Assembly (NCBI RefSeq): GCF_003688895.1
Contig: NZ_REFV01000004.1
Span: 62,001 to 126,000 of the forward strand
Reading direction: 5' to 3'
DNA: 64,000 nucleotides
Source of the DNA: Dokdonia sinensis
GTDB lineage: Bacteria > Bacteroidota > Bacteroidia > Flavobacteriales > Flavobacteriaceae
Shown: positions 6,864-16,433 of the stretch, one piece after another
Layout of the letters: each line of letters starts with the position of its first letter
Numbering within the stretch: position 1 is the stretch's first letter
The notes under the pieces: generated by a model
The model's input: the letters and a program-made list of their open reading frames with translations, nothing else
What the model was told of the DNA's origin: nothing
Database searches by the model: none
Translations under genes and position numbers: made by a program

Positions 6864-8831
6864 ATGACATTTGATCAATTGGGCCTAAGTGCGCCCTTAC
6901 TACAGGCAATTGCCGATATGGGCTTCGAAACCCCATCAAAAATCCAAGAAGAAGCAATCCCACAACTCCTCGCTGAAGATCGCGATATGGTTGCGCTAGC
7001 TCAAACAGGTACAGGAAAAACTGCAGCCTTTGGCTTTCCGTTACTACAGCAAATAGATGCTGACAGCAAAACAACACAAGGACTTATTATTGCCCCAACT
7101 CGTGAGCTCTGTTTACAGATTACAAACGAGATGAAACTCTATTCAAAGTATCTCAAAGGTGTACGTGTCGTAGCAGTTTATGGAGGTGCAAACATACAAG
7201 AGCAAGCCCGTGAGATTAGTCGCGGTGCTCAAATTGTAGTAGCTACACCTGGACGTATGCAAGATATGATGCGCCGTCGTATGGTCGATATCTCTAAGTT
7301 GAGCTATTGTGTACTAGACGAAGCAGATGAAATGCTCAATATGGGTTTTTATGAAGATATCACAAATATCCTTGCCGATACACCAACAGATAAATTAACG
7401 TGGCTTTTTAGTGCGACGATGCCCAAAGAAGTATCTCGTATCGCAAAGGAGTTTATGCATAATCCCCTTGAGATAACAGTTGGCCATAAAAATGAAGGTG
7501 CAAAAAATGTTTCTCACGAATATTTTGTCGTGCATACCAGAGACCGTTACCAAGCGTTAAAGCGACTTTCTGATGCAAATCCAGATATCTTTTCTGTGAT
7601 TTTCTGTCGCACAAAGAGAGACACTCAAAAAGTTGCAGAGCAACTTATAGAAGACGGTTATAACGCAGGAGCTTTACACGGAGACTTGAGTCAAAACCAG
7701 AGAGATTTGGTGATGAAAAGTTTTAGAAATCGCCAAATCCAAATGCTTGTCGCTACAGATGTTGCTGCACGTGGGATTGATGTAGATGATATCACACACG
7801 TGGTAAACTATCAACTTCCAGATGAGATAGAAACTTACACACACCGTTCAGGACGTACTGGACGTGCTGGAAAAACAGGAACTTCACTTGTAATTATCAC
7901 AAAAAGTGAGATGCGCAAGATCAAGCAACTAGAAAAAATATTAGGAAAGAAATTTGAGCAAAAACAAATTCCTGACGGGACAGAAATTACACAAGTCCAG
8001 CTATTTCACCTTGCAAACAGCATTAATAAGACAGAAATCAATCACGAGATTGATGCATACTTACCAGAAATAGAAGAAGTGCTAAAAGACAACACCAAGG
8101 AAGAGCTTATTAAAAAGGTCTTTTCAGTGGAGTTTACACGTTTCTTTAATTATTACAAGAAAGCAAAAGACCTTAACCAGAACGCTGTAGCTCACGCTAA
8201 GGAAGCCTCTGGAGATACAACTCGTTACTTTATAAATGTAGGGCGTAAGGATGATTTTGACTGGATGCAACTTAAGGATATGCTTAAGGAAATGACAGGT
8301 CTGGGTCAGGATGGCATTTACCGTGTAGATTGTAAAGACGCATTTTCTTTCTTTAATACAGATACAGAGCATAAAGAAAAAGTCTTAGCTCTCTTTGAAG
8401 ATTATCAAATTAATGGTCGTCGTGTCAGCGTAGAAGAAACACAAGGTGGCGGTGGTCGTGATCGTAATCGTGGCGGCGGCGGTGGTCGTGGTGATCGTGG
8501 TGATCGTCGTAAGAGTAGCGGCGGTAGTGGCGGCTTTAGAGGAAGACGTGACGATAGCGGTGGCGGAGATAGAAGAAAAAGAGACAGTAAACGCTCTGGC
8601 GGAGGGTTTGGCGGAGGTCGCCGTCGTGATGATACTAGATCTAGCGGGGGTAGCGATCGCCGTCGTCGTGATGATGGTGGTTCTGTTGCTTACGGAGGAG
8701 ATCGTAGAGATCGCCGTAGTGATGAGAACAGATCTAATAGCGATGACAGAAGTTCTAGACGCTCTCCCGACACTTCAAGTGAAAGCGGAGGAAAAAGCCC
8801 ATTTTCAGGAAAAAGACGTCGTCGCAACTAG
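6864..8831 (+). CDS. DEAD-box ATP-dependent RNA helicase with DbpA-type RNA-binding domain and RGG-rich tail
   Basis: I place the start at the ATG at 6864 (655 residues, MTFDQLGLSAPLLQAI), because upstream codons read through the structured leader. Motifs in order: Q motif, AQTGTGKT (Walker A), PTREL, TPGR, DEAD, SAT, IFCRT, ATDVAARGID and HRSGRTGRAG. After the two RecA-like domains there is a DbpA-type RNA-binding domain (about residues 455-530), then a tail of some 120 residues very rich in Gly, Arg, Asp and Ser (RGG-like). The enzyme probably remodels rRNA or structured mRNA, as CsdA/DeaD proteins do in the cold. The Gly/Arg tail creates a long Val/Ala-rich open frame in +2 that is not a gene. 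Confidence 0.95.
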   Translation: MTFDQLGLSAPLLQAIADMGFETPSKIQEEAIPQLLAEDRDMVALAQTGTGKTAAFGFPLLQQIDADSKTTQGLIIAPTRELCLQITNEMKLYSKYLKGVRVVAVYGGANIQEQAREISRGAQIVVATPGRMQDMMRRRMVDISKLSYCVLDEADEMLNMGFYEDITNILADTPTDKLTWLFSATMPKEVSRIAKEFMHNPLEITVGHKNEGAKNVSHEYFVVHTRDRYQALKRLSDANPDIFSVIFCRTKRDTQKVAEQLIEDGYNAGALHGDLSQNQRDLVMKSFRNRQIQMLVATDVAARGIDVDDITHVVNYQLPDEIETYTHRSGRTGRAGKTGTSLVIITKSEMRKIKQLEKILGKKFEQKQIPDGTEITQVQLFHLANSINKTEINHEIDAYLPEIEEVLKDNTKEELIKKVFSVEFTRFFNYYKKAKDLNQNAVAHAKEASGDTTRYFINVGRKDDFDWMQLKDMLKEMTGLGQDGIYRVDCKDAFSFFNTDTEHKEKVLALFEDYQINGRRVSVEETQGGGGRDRNRGGGGGRGDRGDRRKSSGGSGGFRGRRDDSGGGDRRKRDSKRSGGGFGGGRRRDDTRSSGGSDRRRRDDGGSVAYGGDRRDRRSDENRSNSDDRSSRRSPDTSSESGGKSPFSGKRRRRN

Positions 8832-8859
8832 ATAGATCTCTAAATACGGAATTATTATT

Positions 8860-8910
8860 GAGCCAAATTGTTATTTTTAATGTAAAAATTTCGATTTGGC
8901 TCGATTTTTT
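8860..8910 (+). terminator. Intrinsic terminator after the helicase gene
   Basis: GAGCCAAAT (8860-8868) pairs with ATTTGGCTC (8894-8902) and is followed by a T run (8905-8910). The loop is long and AT-rich. Confidence 0.65.
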
Positions 8911-8937
8911 ATATGGAATGTATAAATTGCCATTGCT

Positions 8938-9726
8938 ATGAAAGAAAACCTACTCCTACTTTTCCTTTTTATAGGATTTACAGTGTCTGCACAAGACACC
9001 CCTACTGAGGAAGTCTCCCTCGAATCTGGAATTATTAATGGTACCGTTTTAAGTGCTGCAGATGACCAACCGTTACAAAACGTAAATATTGTTAACCTCA
9101 ATAATGTAAAAGGGGCTATTACAAATCTCGAAGGCTACTTCGAAATCCCTGCTAAGGTCGATGATACACTTTACTTTTCGTATTTAGGGCATAAAAGCCT
9201 TCAAGTACGAGTGAGTGCAGATTGGGTACGTTTTGGTGATGTCAAAATTAAAATGAACGAAATAGGAATTACCCTAGAAGAAATAACAGTGCAAGAAATA
9301 CAGCTCACGGGATATCTAGAAATAGATGCAAAGAAAATTCCTATCTACAACAACTCACGCTATCGCATTGCGGGACTCAACTCTGGTTATGAAGGAGGAA
9401 GTAGTGAACCTGGAGCGATAAGTCGTGCACTTGGGGCTATATTTAATCCTGCAGATTTTCTCTACAATATATTCGGCAAGAAACCTAAGGAAATGAGGAA
9501 GTTACGTAAGATGAAAGAAGACGATAAAGTACGTAACCTTCTAGAAAAAAAATATGACCGTGAGACGCTCGTTGCTCTGTTGCAAATAGATCGCAACGAT
9601 ATTGATGCCATTTTATTAAACTGTAATTATTCTGATAACTTTATAGTGACCGCAAATGATCTTCAGATTTTAGATGCTATGTCAGAATGTTATGAGGAAT
9701 ACCAAGTGTTACAACAGAGAGATTAA
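8938..9726 (+). CDS. Secreted protein with carboxypeptidase regulatory-like beta-sandwich domain
   Basis: A 262-residue protein with a signal peptide (MKENLLLLFLFIGFTVSAQ), then a CarboxypepD_reg-like domain at about residues 30-105. The pattern INGTVLSAADDQPLQNVNIVN ... GAITNLEGYFEI ... LYFSYLGHKSL is the one found at the N-terminus of SusC/TonB-dependent receptors. No TonB barrel follows; the remaining 150 residues are mostly charged and helical. Such stand-alone proteins are common in flavobacteria and of unknown function. It stands alone between the helicase terminator and the convergent trmH gene. Confidence 0.8.
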   Translation: MKENLLLLFLFIGFTVSAQDTPTEEVSLESGIINGTVLSAADDQPLQNVNIVNLNNVKGAITNLEGYFEIPAKVDDTLYFSYLGHKSLQVRVSADWVRFGDVKIKMNEIGITLEEITVQEIQLTGYLEIDAKKIPIYNNSRYRIAGLNSGYEGGSSEPGAISRALGAIFNPADFLYNIFGKKPKEMRKLRKMKEDDKVRNLLEKKYDRETLVALLQIDRNDIDAILLNCNYSDNFIVTANDLQILDAMSECYEEYQVLQQRD

Positions 9727-9736
9727 TTCTGAAGAA

Positions 9737-9756
9737 TACGCTTTCGCGAAAGCGTA
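9737..9756. repeat. Full-length dispersed palindrome, intergenic
   Basis: Perfect 20-bp palindrome TACGCTTTCGCGAAAGCGTA between two convergent genes. It is followed by an A run and lies 6 bases from the trmH stop codon. Confidence 0.92.
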
Positions 9757-9762
9757 AAAAAC

Positions 9763-10419
9763 CTATTTTCCCTCCTGATTGTAACGCTCCATCACACCAT
9801 CTATATCCTTGATCATCTTTTTGGTCCAAGTTAATTTTTTGTCAAAAAGCTCTTGCTCCGAAAATTTCCAATCTATTGCTGAAGTTTTAAGCTTATTTGT
9901 AATATGCTGCAAGGTAATGGCCGCAGAAACAGAAATATTAAGGCTTTCTGTAAACCCTACTGTAGGAATATAGATGTAGTCATCTGCCTCATCAAGAACT
10001 AAGTCGCTAAGCCCTTCTGTCTCTCTCCCAAAGAAAATGGCGGCTCTCTGTGTGATGTCAAAATCTTCTAATCTATGTGCGCCCTTATGTGGAGAAGTTG
10101 CTACAATACGATATCCTGCCTTCTTAAGTTGTTTTATGCAATCTGAAGCACTTAAGTGTCGCTTAACATCTACCCATTTCTGAGCGCCCATTGCAATTTC
10201 CCTATCGATACGTTTTGCATTAACCTCCTCAATAACGTGCAACTCTTGGATACCAAATGACTCACAGCTTCGTATCACCGCGCTTGTGTTATGAAGTTGA
10301 TACACATCCTCTACCGCAACCGTAAAATGCTGTGTGCGCTCTTTTAGAACTTTGTCAAAAAGTGCTACACGTCTTTCAGTTAAAAATGATTCTAGGTATT
10401 CGAGTAATTTATGATCCAT
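9763..10419 (-). CDS. trmH: TrmH/SpoU-family RNA 2'-O-methyltransferase, probably tRNA Gm18
   Basis: A 218-residue SpoU enzyme. The three SPOUT motifs are visible: NTSAVIRSCESFG (motif 1, about residue 43), FFGRETEGLSD (motif 2) and IPTVGFTESLNISVSAAI (motif 3, forming the SAM-binding knot). The absence of the N-terminal L30e-like domain of RlmB and the length fit TrmH, which methylates the ribose of G18 in the tRNA D-loop. The C-terminal basic helix region (LTWTKKMIKDID) is also TrmH-like. Target assignment is by family resemblance. Confidence 0.88.
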   Translation of the reverse strand: MDHKLLEYLESFLTERRVALFDKVLKERTQHFTVAVEDVYQLHNTSAVIRSCESFGIQELHVIEEVNAKRIDREIAMGAQKWVDVKRHLSASDCIKQLKKAGYRIVATSPHKGAHRLEDFDITQRAAIFFGRETEGLSDLVLDEADDYIYIPTVGFTESLNISVSAAITLQHITNKLKTSAIDWKFSEQELFDKKLTWTKKMIKDIDGVMERYNQEGK

Positions 10420-10475
10420 TGTGGTTGTTAAGGTTTCAAAGATACTGTACTTTTAAAAGAGGTAAAACGTATGCT

Positions 10476-11165
10476 ATGAGCAAGAAAAAAATTGTTGTCC
10501 TCACTGGAGCAGGTATAAGTGCAGAAAGCGGTCTAAAAACCTTTAGAGATTCAAATGGTCTCTGGGAAGGTCACGACGTGATGGAAGTTGCTACACCTCA
10601 AGGCTGGGAGGCAAATATGAAGCTAGTTTTACAATTTTATAACGCTAGGCGCAAACAATTACTAGAGGTAAAACCTAATGAGGCTCACAAGGCGCTCGTA
10701 GATTTAGAAGAAAAATATCACGTCGCTATCATTACTCAAAATGTAGATGACCTGCACGAGCGGGCTGGAAGTACAAATATCATTCATTTACACGGCGAGT
10801 TGCTCAAGGTTCGTAGTACTTTAGATGATAAATTGATCTTGGATTGGAAAGATGATCTCAATGAGGGTGATATGTGCAAATTTAACCACCAGTTACGGCC
10901 GCATATCGTATGGTTTGGGGAAGCTGTGCCACTATTAGATAATGCGGCAGTATTAGTAAGTGAAGCAGACATAATCATTATTATAGGTACATCTATGCAG
11001 GTCTATCCTGCTGCCGGCCTCATAGATTATTCTCAACGGGACGCACAAGTTTATTTTATAGATCCGCATCCCTCTATAAAGGCCCAAAAGAATCTTGAAG
11101 TTATTGCAGCAAAAGCCACGACTGGTGTTTCACAACTTGTTGAGCGTTTATTAAAAGAGAGCTAA
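10476..11165 (+). CDS. cobB: NAD-dependent protein deacylase (sirtuin), zinc-site-less type
   Basis: I choose the ATG at 10476 (229 residues, MSKKKIVVLTGAGISAESGL), since upstream codons overlap trmH on the other strand. Visible sirtuin features: GAGISAESGLKTFRD, TQNVDDLHERAG, catalytic His in HLHGE (about residue 106), and GTSMQVYPAAG. Tyr55 and Arg58 in FYNARR correspond to the pair that recognises succinyl and malonyl lysine in SIRT5/CobB, so desuccinylase activity is plausible. The four zinc Cys of classical sirtuins are missing; only one Cys remains between the His and the HIVWFGE motif. It precedes the next gene by 2 bp. Confidence 0.9.
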   Translation: MSKKKIVVLTGAGISAESGLKTFRDSNGLWEGHDVMEVATPQGWEANMKLVLQFYNARRKQLLEVKPNEAHKALVDLEEKYHVAIITQNVDDLHERAGSTNIIHLHGELLKVRSTLDDKLILDWKDDLNEGDMCKFNHQLRPHIVWFGEAVPLLDNAAVLVSEADIIIIIGTSMQVYPAAGLIDYSQRDAQVYFIDPHPSIKAQKNLEVIAAKATTGVSQLVERLLKES

Positions 11166-11167
11166 TA

Positions 11168-11758
11168 ATGACCTTAAACGAACTCTATAAGGAATTAAAT
11201 TATGTGAACCATAGTCGTGAGAAACGGGCATATTATGCGACAATGGTACGTAACGACCCCGCATTATTCCCTCTTGTTCTTGAAATACTCTTTTTGGTAG
11301 ATGATTCAGCCTCAAATAAAGCTGGTTGGATAGCAGAATTTACCTGTAAACAGGATATTGCAATGCTCTATCCTCATCTCGATATGTTCACACATAATAT
11401 GCCTATGGTCTATCAGGATAGTGCCCTGAGACCCGTGGCTAAAATATGTGAATATCTTATACTGGAATACTATAAGATAAAAAAACCGCTTGCGCGAAAA
11501 TCTCTAAAACCTCACCACAAAAAACGTATCGTTGAAGCTGGTTTTGACTGGCTTATCACCGACCAAAAGGTTGCTGTTAAAGCCTACACGCTTACTACAC
11601 TATTCTGGCTAGGTACAGAAACAGATTGGGTGCATCAAGAGCTCAAAAAAATAATGGAACAAGACTATGCTAACCAAAGCGCCGCTTACAAAGCAAGATG
11701 CAAGCACACTTTTAAAGCAATTGAGATTTTTAATAGACAGAAAATGAAGATTATTTAA
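11168..11758 (+). CDS. Conserved alpha-helical protein of unknown function
   Basis: A 196-residue soluble protein, largely alpha-helical, with repeated helix pairs reminiscent of HEAT-type repeats. In related genomes similar proteins are sometimes labelled adenylosuccinate lyase, apparently because they lie beside purB; no lyase signature is present here, so I reject that name. It starts 2 bp after the sirtuin gene and is probably co-transcribed with it. Its last 8 bases overlap the end of the convergent response-regulator gene. Confidence 0.7.
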   Translation: MTLNELYKELNYVNHSREKRAYYATMVRNDPALFPLVLEILFLVDDSASNKAGWIAEFTCKQDIAMLYPHLDMFTHNMPMVYQDSALRPVAKICEYLILEYYKIKKPLARKSLKPHHKKRIVEAGFDWLITDQKVAVKAYTLTTLFWLGTETDWVHQELKKIMEQDYANQSAAYKARCKHTFKAIEIFNRQKMKII

Positions 11759-12512
11759 GGCGAAGAAATCTTGCGAGGCTTTCTTGACGTCTTTTTGCAA
11801 TAGGAAGTGAGATGTGGTCTCCAAGCTCTACGTAATTACCAGCCGACTTATTTATATTCTGTACATAATTGAGATTTACGATATAAGAATTATGAATTCT
11901 AAAGAACACCTTGTCATCTAAAAGTTGCTCGTACTCGCCAAGATTTTTACTAGATACAACCTTTCTCTTATCTTTAAGATGAAACTCAGTATACTTGCCG
12001 TCAGACCGACAGTAGGTAATGGTATTGGTTTTAATAAATTCAATCTTATTTACTGTAGGAATCGCTATAAAATCTTGATTTAGTTTTTCAGTAGTCATTG
12101 CCTCGACTAGAGCCGATAGTCTTTTCTCTTCAATAAATTGGTTATTCTCAACGCGCTCTGCAGCGTGATTTACGGCTAAGATGAGTGCTTCTATTTCTAC
12201 AGGTTTTAGCACAAAATCTACGGCGTTATATTTGAATGCTTTAATTGCAAATTCGTCAAATGCAGTCACAAAAATAATCTGCATATTAGTAGTGTCGATG
12301 GATTCTAAAACGTCAAAACCAGTTCCTTCGTCCAATACAATGTCCATAAACAATAAGTCTGGCTCAAGTTGTGGAATGATTGCTATGGCATCCTCCTTTG
12401 TATCTGCCTGTCCTATAACTTCTACCCGTGGGCAGTATTTTTTAAGAAAATGACTCAGCAACTCTATATTATTAGGCTCATCATCTACCAGTACAGCACT
12501 TAACTTTGACAT
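11751..12512 (-). CDS. LytTR-family response regulator
   Basis: A 253-residue regulator. A receiver domain occupies residues 1-125, with the acidic pair Asp10-Asp11, phospho-acceptor Asp57 (LLFMDIVL), Thr in FVTAFDE and Lys in VLKPVE. A LytTR DNA-binding domain fills about 145-250 (FIAIPTVNKIEFIKTNTITY, then FFRIHNSYIVNLNYV). It lies downstream of the large histidine kinase on the same strand and is presumably its partner, controlling target promoters by binding direct-repeat sites. Confidence 0.95.
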   Translation of the reverse strand: MSKLSAVLVDDEPNNIELLSHFLKKYCPRVEVIGQADTKEDAIAIIPQLEPDLLFMDIVLDEGTGFDVLESIDTTNMQIIFVTAFDEFAIKAFKYNAVDFVLKPVEIEALILAVNHAAERVENNQFIEEKRLSALVEAMTTEKLNQDFIAIPTVNKIEFIKTNTITYCRSDGKYTEFHLKDKRKVVSSKNLGEYEQLLDDKVFFRIHNSYIVNLNYVQNINKSAGNYVELGDHISLPIAKRRQESLARFLRLK

Positions 12513-12584
12513 TATAAATTCAATGTTTATTTATCTGAAGATACTAATAATTTGACTTTATCGTAATTAAAGTAAGGTTAATAT

Positions 12585-12596
12585 TTTCGCGAAAGC
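12585..12596. repeat. Partial dispersed palindrome between kinase and regulator
   Basis: TTTCGCGAAAGC core with one decayed flank, located in the 96-bp gap between the two-component genes. Confidence 0.7.
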
Positions 12597-12608
12597 ATAA
12601 CTAAAATA

Positions 12609-15600
12609 TTAATTTAGGGGTAACTTTAATATGACCCTCGTTCCTATCGATATATCCCCTTCATACAAGTCTATGATTTGAAGATTAACGTTTTTATTAG
12701 TGTATCGGTTTATGATTTCTATACGCTCTTTTAGAATTTTTGTAGCCCACGATTTGTGGGTCTTTCTATTTTTTGCTTTAAGCGCTATCGCAGCCTTTCT
12801 ACCGATTCCATTATCTGTAATGGATCCAATAAGATGTCCATTTTCCTCCTTGAATTTTATTTCAATTTTTGCCTCGCCATCTCTTTTGGGAGCCAGACCG
12901 TGGATTATAGCATTCTCGACAATAGGCTGAAATAACATGCAGGGAATTTGTATACTCGCGATGTCGAGGTCTTCTGGATCAATCGTGATTACAGTTTCTA
13001 AGGATCGTGCCTGACGTATCTTTTCTAAACTTAAATATGCTTCTAGATACTCTATCTCCTCGCTTAGACTTATAGTGTCTGTACGGCTCATATCGAGTGA
13101 TGAGCGTAGCAACTTAGAGAAAGAACCTAAATATTTATTTGCTTCCTTTTCTCCTTTAAGAATCATTGTACTCTGCAGTCCATTAAGTGCATTAAACATA
13201 AAATGCGGATTCATCTGAGCTCTAAGAGCCTTTGCTTCCAACTGGTCTACCTGACGTTGCTGTCTATATTTCTCTTTCCAACGATATTTTCTGAACTCGT
13301 AAAAACCGATAAGCATAAGCGCTATTCCAGCGATATTAAGCAAGAGGAACCACGTGGTTTTATAGAAGACCTGCTCAACCTTTATGGGAATGGTTATTTC
13401 ATTTACCGTAGGGCTCCCTGAAGAATCGTCCCCGCGCAGGCGTAAGATATACTCCCCTGGCGAAAGCGCATTCAACTGTAAAGAATTAGACGCTCCCAAA
13501 TCTATCCAATTAGGATTAAGTCCCTCTAGTTTATATTCATAAGTTGCTTCTTCTGCGTTAAAGAGATCCGTAATGGCAAAACTTATATTGAGAAAAGTTT
13601 TGGAATAAGGAAGAACTAAATTATCTAAGCGTCTTTTAACATTATAGGTTTCCGTAACTACTTCTTCTTTCTCATCATCATAAAACTGAGCACTTACGAT
13701 CTTAATCTGTGCATCAGATTTCTTAAAAGTTAAGTCGGCAGAGGTAAAATAGGCTACACCATTAAGTCCTCCGAAAAATAGCGCATCAGATTTACTTTTG
13801 AAGTATGAGGTTTGATTAAATTCATTTTCTGGTAGTCCGTCTTTTTCATAAAAATTATAAAACCAATCATCTATCTTATGATAACAAGTCAGGCCTCCAA
13901 AAGTGCTAAGCCAGACACCTATGTCATCTTCTAATATTCCGACTACTGTATTATTTGCTATTCCATCTGCTTTATCGTAATGCTCCCAAGAAGTTAGGTC
14001 ACTATTTAAGATTACCAGCCCAGCATCGGTACCTAGATAATATGACCCATCGTGCCCCTTATGAATAACATATATGGTACGTGCAGGAAATGGCTTTATC
14101 TTATCATCAGGTGAAAAATGAACTACCAGACCACTCTCAAGGTTCTTATAAAGTAGTCCATCGCTAGATGTGGCCAGTAATAAATATCGATTCTTCTCAT
14201 CTAAGTAAATGTCCTTAATAGTATATGCTGCAAGATCAAATCCTGGCAGGATATCATTCATTTCCTTAACTTCTTTACTAATCCTATCAAAAACGAAGAG
14301 TCCTTTGTTAGTTCCTATAAAAAATTGGTCCGAACCTGTTGCTACGAGTTTTTGTGAGGTAAGTAACCGACCCTCATTTTCTCCTTCTAAAATGTAGGGA
14401 GTAGAGACTCTCGTGTTCAAATTTATACGCAACAGCCGCCTTGTTTCACCTAAGTTCCAAAGAATACTATCGTTCTCAACGTATAAACTCCGATTGAGAT
14501 TAAGTAACTTATTGGATTGATCCCTTAACGGCAGATCGACCATAGAAACTTGCTCATTACTATCCATCTCATACAATCCTCCATAAGTTGCAAATAAAAT
14601 ATTTCCATTTTCCTTTTGTGCCATTCCTCTAACACTAACTCGGGAAGCTTGTATCGGTAATTGATCGCTTGTTAATAACGTTTTAAAGGGGAGCTGCTTA
14701 TATTTTAATTTAAAGGCTCCTCCTAGTGTCGATATATAAATGGGAGCATCACTAGTAGAAAAAATACGCTGTACAGACCTTTGAAAAGTTACTGGTTTAA
14801 GGATTGAATTCAATTTCTTTTTTTCCCTGTCGAGTACGTAAAAATTTACTTTAGCACTATTGCTAGCATCAATTTCAGAAACTACGACTCCTTGTTGCAT
14901 ATCTGGCAACCCTGATTCTGTTAAGACCTGAAAACGTTGTGACGGTAAGACTAATACTTGACTCTCAATGCTAGATAAAACGTCAAAGGGGTATTTTTTA
15001 TCATTATGACTATAAAAACCTGAAGTTCTAAGAGGCATTACAGCACCATCAGGAATAACTTTTAAATATGCCCCATCTGCTAATTGATCCCTAAGAGATT
15101 CATACGATTTTATAAATGTTATTGCATCATTCTCAAACTTTAAAACTTTATCAAATTGAGTAAGAATTACTCCATTTAATCCAACTCTGTTTTGAAATTT
15201 AATGCGATAACTATCAAAATCATCTGTTGAGACTGGAGTTACATATAGGTCGTCATCTAGTTTAATAGGAAGTAAACTATCAGATTTAGAGTTATAGCGC
15301 ACCACATACTGACTGTTTGTAGTAAACAGCATCGTACCGTCACTAGTTTCATAAATACTGGTAAACCCTAAAGCCTCTTTTGTATTCGGATTAGATAATT
15401 GCAACCACCTCCCACTTAATGTTTCTTCTGAAAACTGATAAAGCCCAAGGCTTGTAGCAACCCAAACTGACCCGTCACGAGACTGATAAATATCCCTAGA
15501 AGGATTGGGACCCAACTCTTCTGGAGGAGGAGAAAATGAATGCGTCATCTCCTCTACACCGTAATACTTTACGATACCATTTGCTGTAGTATACCAAGGA

Positions 15601-15782
15601 AAACCATCTATACCCATACAGAAAATGGTAGATACAGCTGCCGAACCTCCATTCCTATTGATCTGAATCTCGGCAACCTCTAATTTTCCATTTGATTGTA
15701 CTTGCCCAAAAATGGCTGATGGAACCAAACTTGTTAGAGATAGCCAAACAAAAATTATACTTAGTGAGATTCGGTATATCAT
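12609..15782 (-). CDS. Large propeller-sensor histidine kinase (LytS-type HisKA module)
   Basis: A 1057-residue membrane kinase. Order: signal peptide; a periplasmic two-component-regulator propeller of many repeats (about 35-690, e.g. SRDIYQSRDGSVWVATSLGL and VVGILEDDIGVWLSTFGGL); a Y_Y_Y domain (about 740-800); one transmembrane helix (WFLLLNIAGIALMLIGFYEF); and a LytS-like kinase with the phospho-His in QMNPHFMFNALNGLQ and the ATP-binding PIVENAIIHG and DNGIGRKAA. The architecture is that of non-hybrid members of the family tied to surface or cell-wall sensing. It probably phosphorylates the LytTR regulator encoded next to it. Confidence 0.94.
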   Translation of the reverse strand: MIYRISLSIIFVWLSLTSLVPSAIFGQVQSNGKLEVAEIQINRNGGSAAVSTIFCMGIDGFPWYTTANGIVKYYGVEEMTHSFSPPPEELGPNPSRDIYQSRDGSVWVATSLGLYQFSEETLSGRWLQLSNPNTKEALGFTSIYETSDGTMLFTTNSQYVVRYNSKSDSLLPIKLDDDLYVTPVSTDDFDSYRIKFQNRVGLNGVILTQFDKVLKFENDAITFIKSYESLRDQLADGAYLKVIPDGAVMPLRTSGFYSHNDKKYPFDVLSSIESQVLVLPSQRFQVLTESGLPDMQQGVVVSEIDASNSAKVNFYVLDREKKKLNSILKPVTFQRSVQRIFSTSDAPIYISTLGGAFKLKYKQLPFKTLLTSDQLPIQASRVSVRGMAQKENGNILFATYGGLYEMDSNEQVSMVDLPLRDQSNKLLNLNRSLYVENDSILWNLGETRRLLRINLNTRVSTPYILEGENEGRLLTSQKLVATGSDQFFIGTNKGLFVFDRISKEVKEMNDILPGFDLAAYTIKDIYLDEKNRYLLLATSSDGLLYKNLESGLVVHFSPDDKIKPFPARTIYVIHKGHDGSYYLGTDAGLVILNSDLTSWEHYDKADGIANNTVVGILEDDIGVWLSTFGGLTCYHKIDDWFYNFYEKDGLPENEFNQTSYFKSKSDALFFGGLNGVAYFTSADLTFKKSDAQIKIVSAQFYDDEKEEVVTETYNVKRRLDNLVLPYSKTFLNISFAITDLFNAEEATYEYKLEGLNPNWIDLGASNSLQLNALSPGEYILRLRGDDSSGSPTVNEITIPIKVEQVFYKTTWFLLLNIAGIALMLIGFYEFRKYRWKEKYRQQRQVDQLEAKALRAQMNPHFMFNALNGLQSTMILKGEKEANKYLGSFSKLLRSSLDMSRTDTISLSEEIEYLEAYLSLEKIRQARSLETVITIDPEDLDIASIQIPCMLFQPIVENAIIHGLAPKRDGEAKIEIKFKEENGHLIGSITDNGIGRKAAIALKAKNRKTHKSWATKILKERIEIINRYTNKNVNLQIIDLYEGDISIGTRVILKLPLN

Positions 15783-15823
15783 AGATGTTTTAAATATAAG
15801 ATTTTGTGGGGTTTATTTTTATT

Positions 15824-15839
15824 CTTTCGCGAAAGCGTA
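15824..15839. repeat. Dispersed palindrome, intergenic
   Basis: CTTTCGCGAAAGCGTA with the left flank decayed, between the divergent kinase gene and a small membrane protein gene. Confidence 0.8.
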
Positions 15840-15900
15840 CACCGCTCAAACCTCAATTGGAATATTATTGTCGTAGCTTTCCCATAAATTCCAGATTATT

Positions 15901-16305
15901 ATGAAAGTAACATTTGTTGAAAAAGGGTTTATTCTTGCGGGTTTGAGTAATATTCTTGGAGTTCTTTTGTTTTCAAGATTATTTACAAATGAGGTTATGA
16001 TGCATAGCCAGCCTGAGGTTATGAGCTATTTTGGCCTCATATCTATTATATTATGGGGACTTGCGTATATCGCAGTTTATCAAAGTTATGAGTATGTACC
16101 CTTATTGCTGCTTGTTTTTGTTATAGAAAAGTTTATTTATGTTATCCTCTGGTTGCTTTGGATAATTACCCATTCTCTAGCTATCACATACGAAAAGGAC
16201 CTATTTGCCGGCATTTTTTATACAATTTACGGGGTAAATGATTCAATTTTCGGAATTTTCTTTGCGTGGGTGTATGTTAAGATGAAGTCTGTGCAAACTA
16301 AATAA
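15901..16305 (+). CDS. Small four-helix membrane protein of unknown function
   Basis: A 134-residue hydrophobic protein with about four transmembrane segments (residues 8-28, 40-62, 66-90 and 102-126). I recognise no family. Codon use and length look like a real gene, and its ATG directly follows a non-coding gap. It has no operon partner; neighbouring genes on both sides run on the minus strand. Confidence 0.7.
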   Translation: MKVTFVEKGFILAGLSNILGVLLFSRLFTNEVMMHSQPEVMSYFGLISIILWGLAYIAVYQSYEYVPLLLLVFVIEKFIYVILWLLWIITHSLAITYEKDLFAGIFYTIYGVNDSIFGIFFAWVYVKMKSVQTK

Positions 16306-16433
16306 TTAACCTTAGAACTATTTGAAATATGAAATACAATATTTTAAATGTTGAAATTAAAAAAGGTCATAATTATACTTGCGTATGATTATAACCTTGA
16401 TAAGTTACATTTTTTATAAGTCATAATATAAAT

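Noticed and set aside
8446-8835. A 129-codon Val/Ala-rich open frame over the helicase tail
   Set aside because: It is the +2 shadow of the Gly/Arg-rich tail; its low-complexity composition follows from the repeats in the real frame.
10332-10475. Upstream extension of the sirtuin reading frame
   Set aside because: These 48 codons overlap trmH on the other strand and do not match the family; the Met at 10476 begins the conserved KIVVLTGAGIS strand.
11168-11758. Adenylosuccinate lyase annotation for the helical protein
   Set aside because: The length (196) and the absence of the lyase signature rule it out; the label probably comes from gene neighbourhood in relatives.
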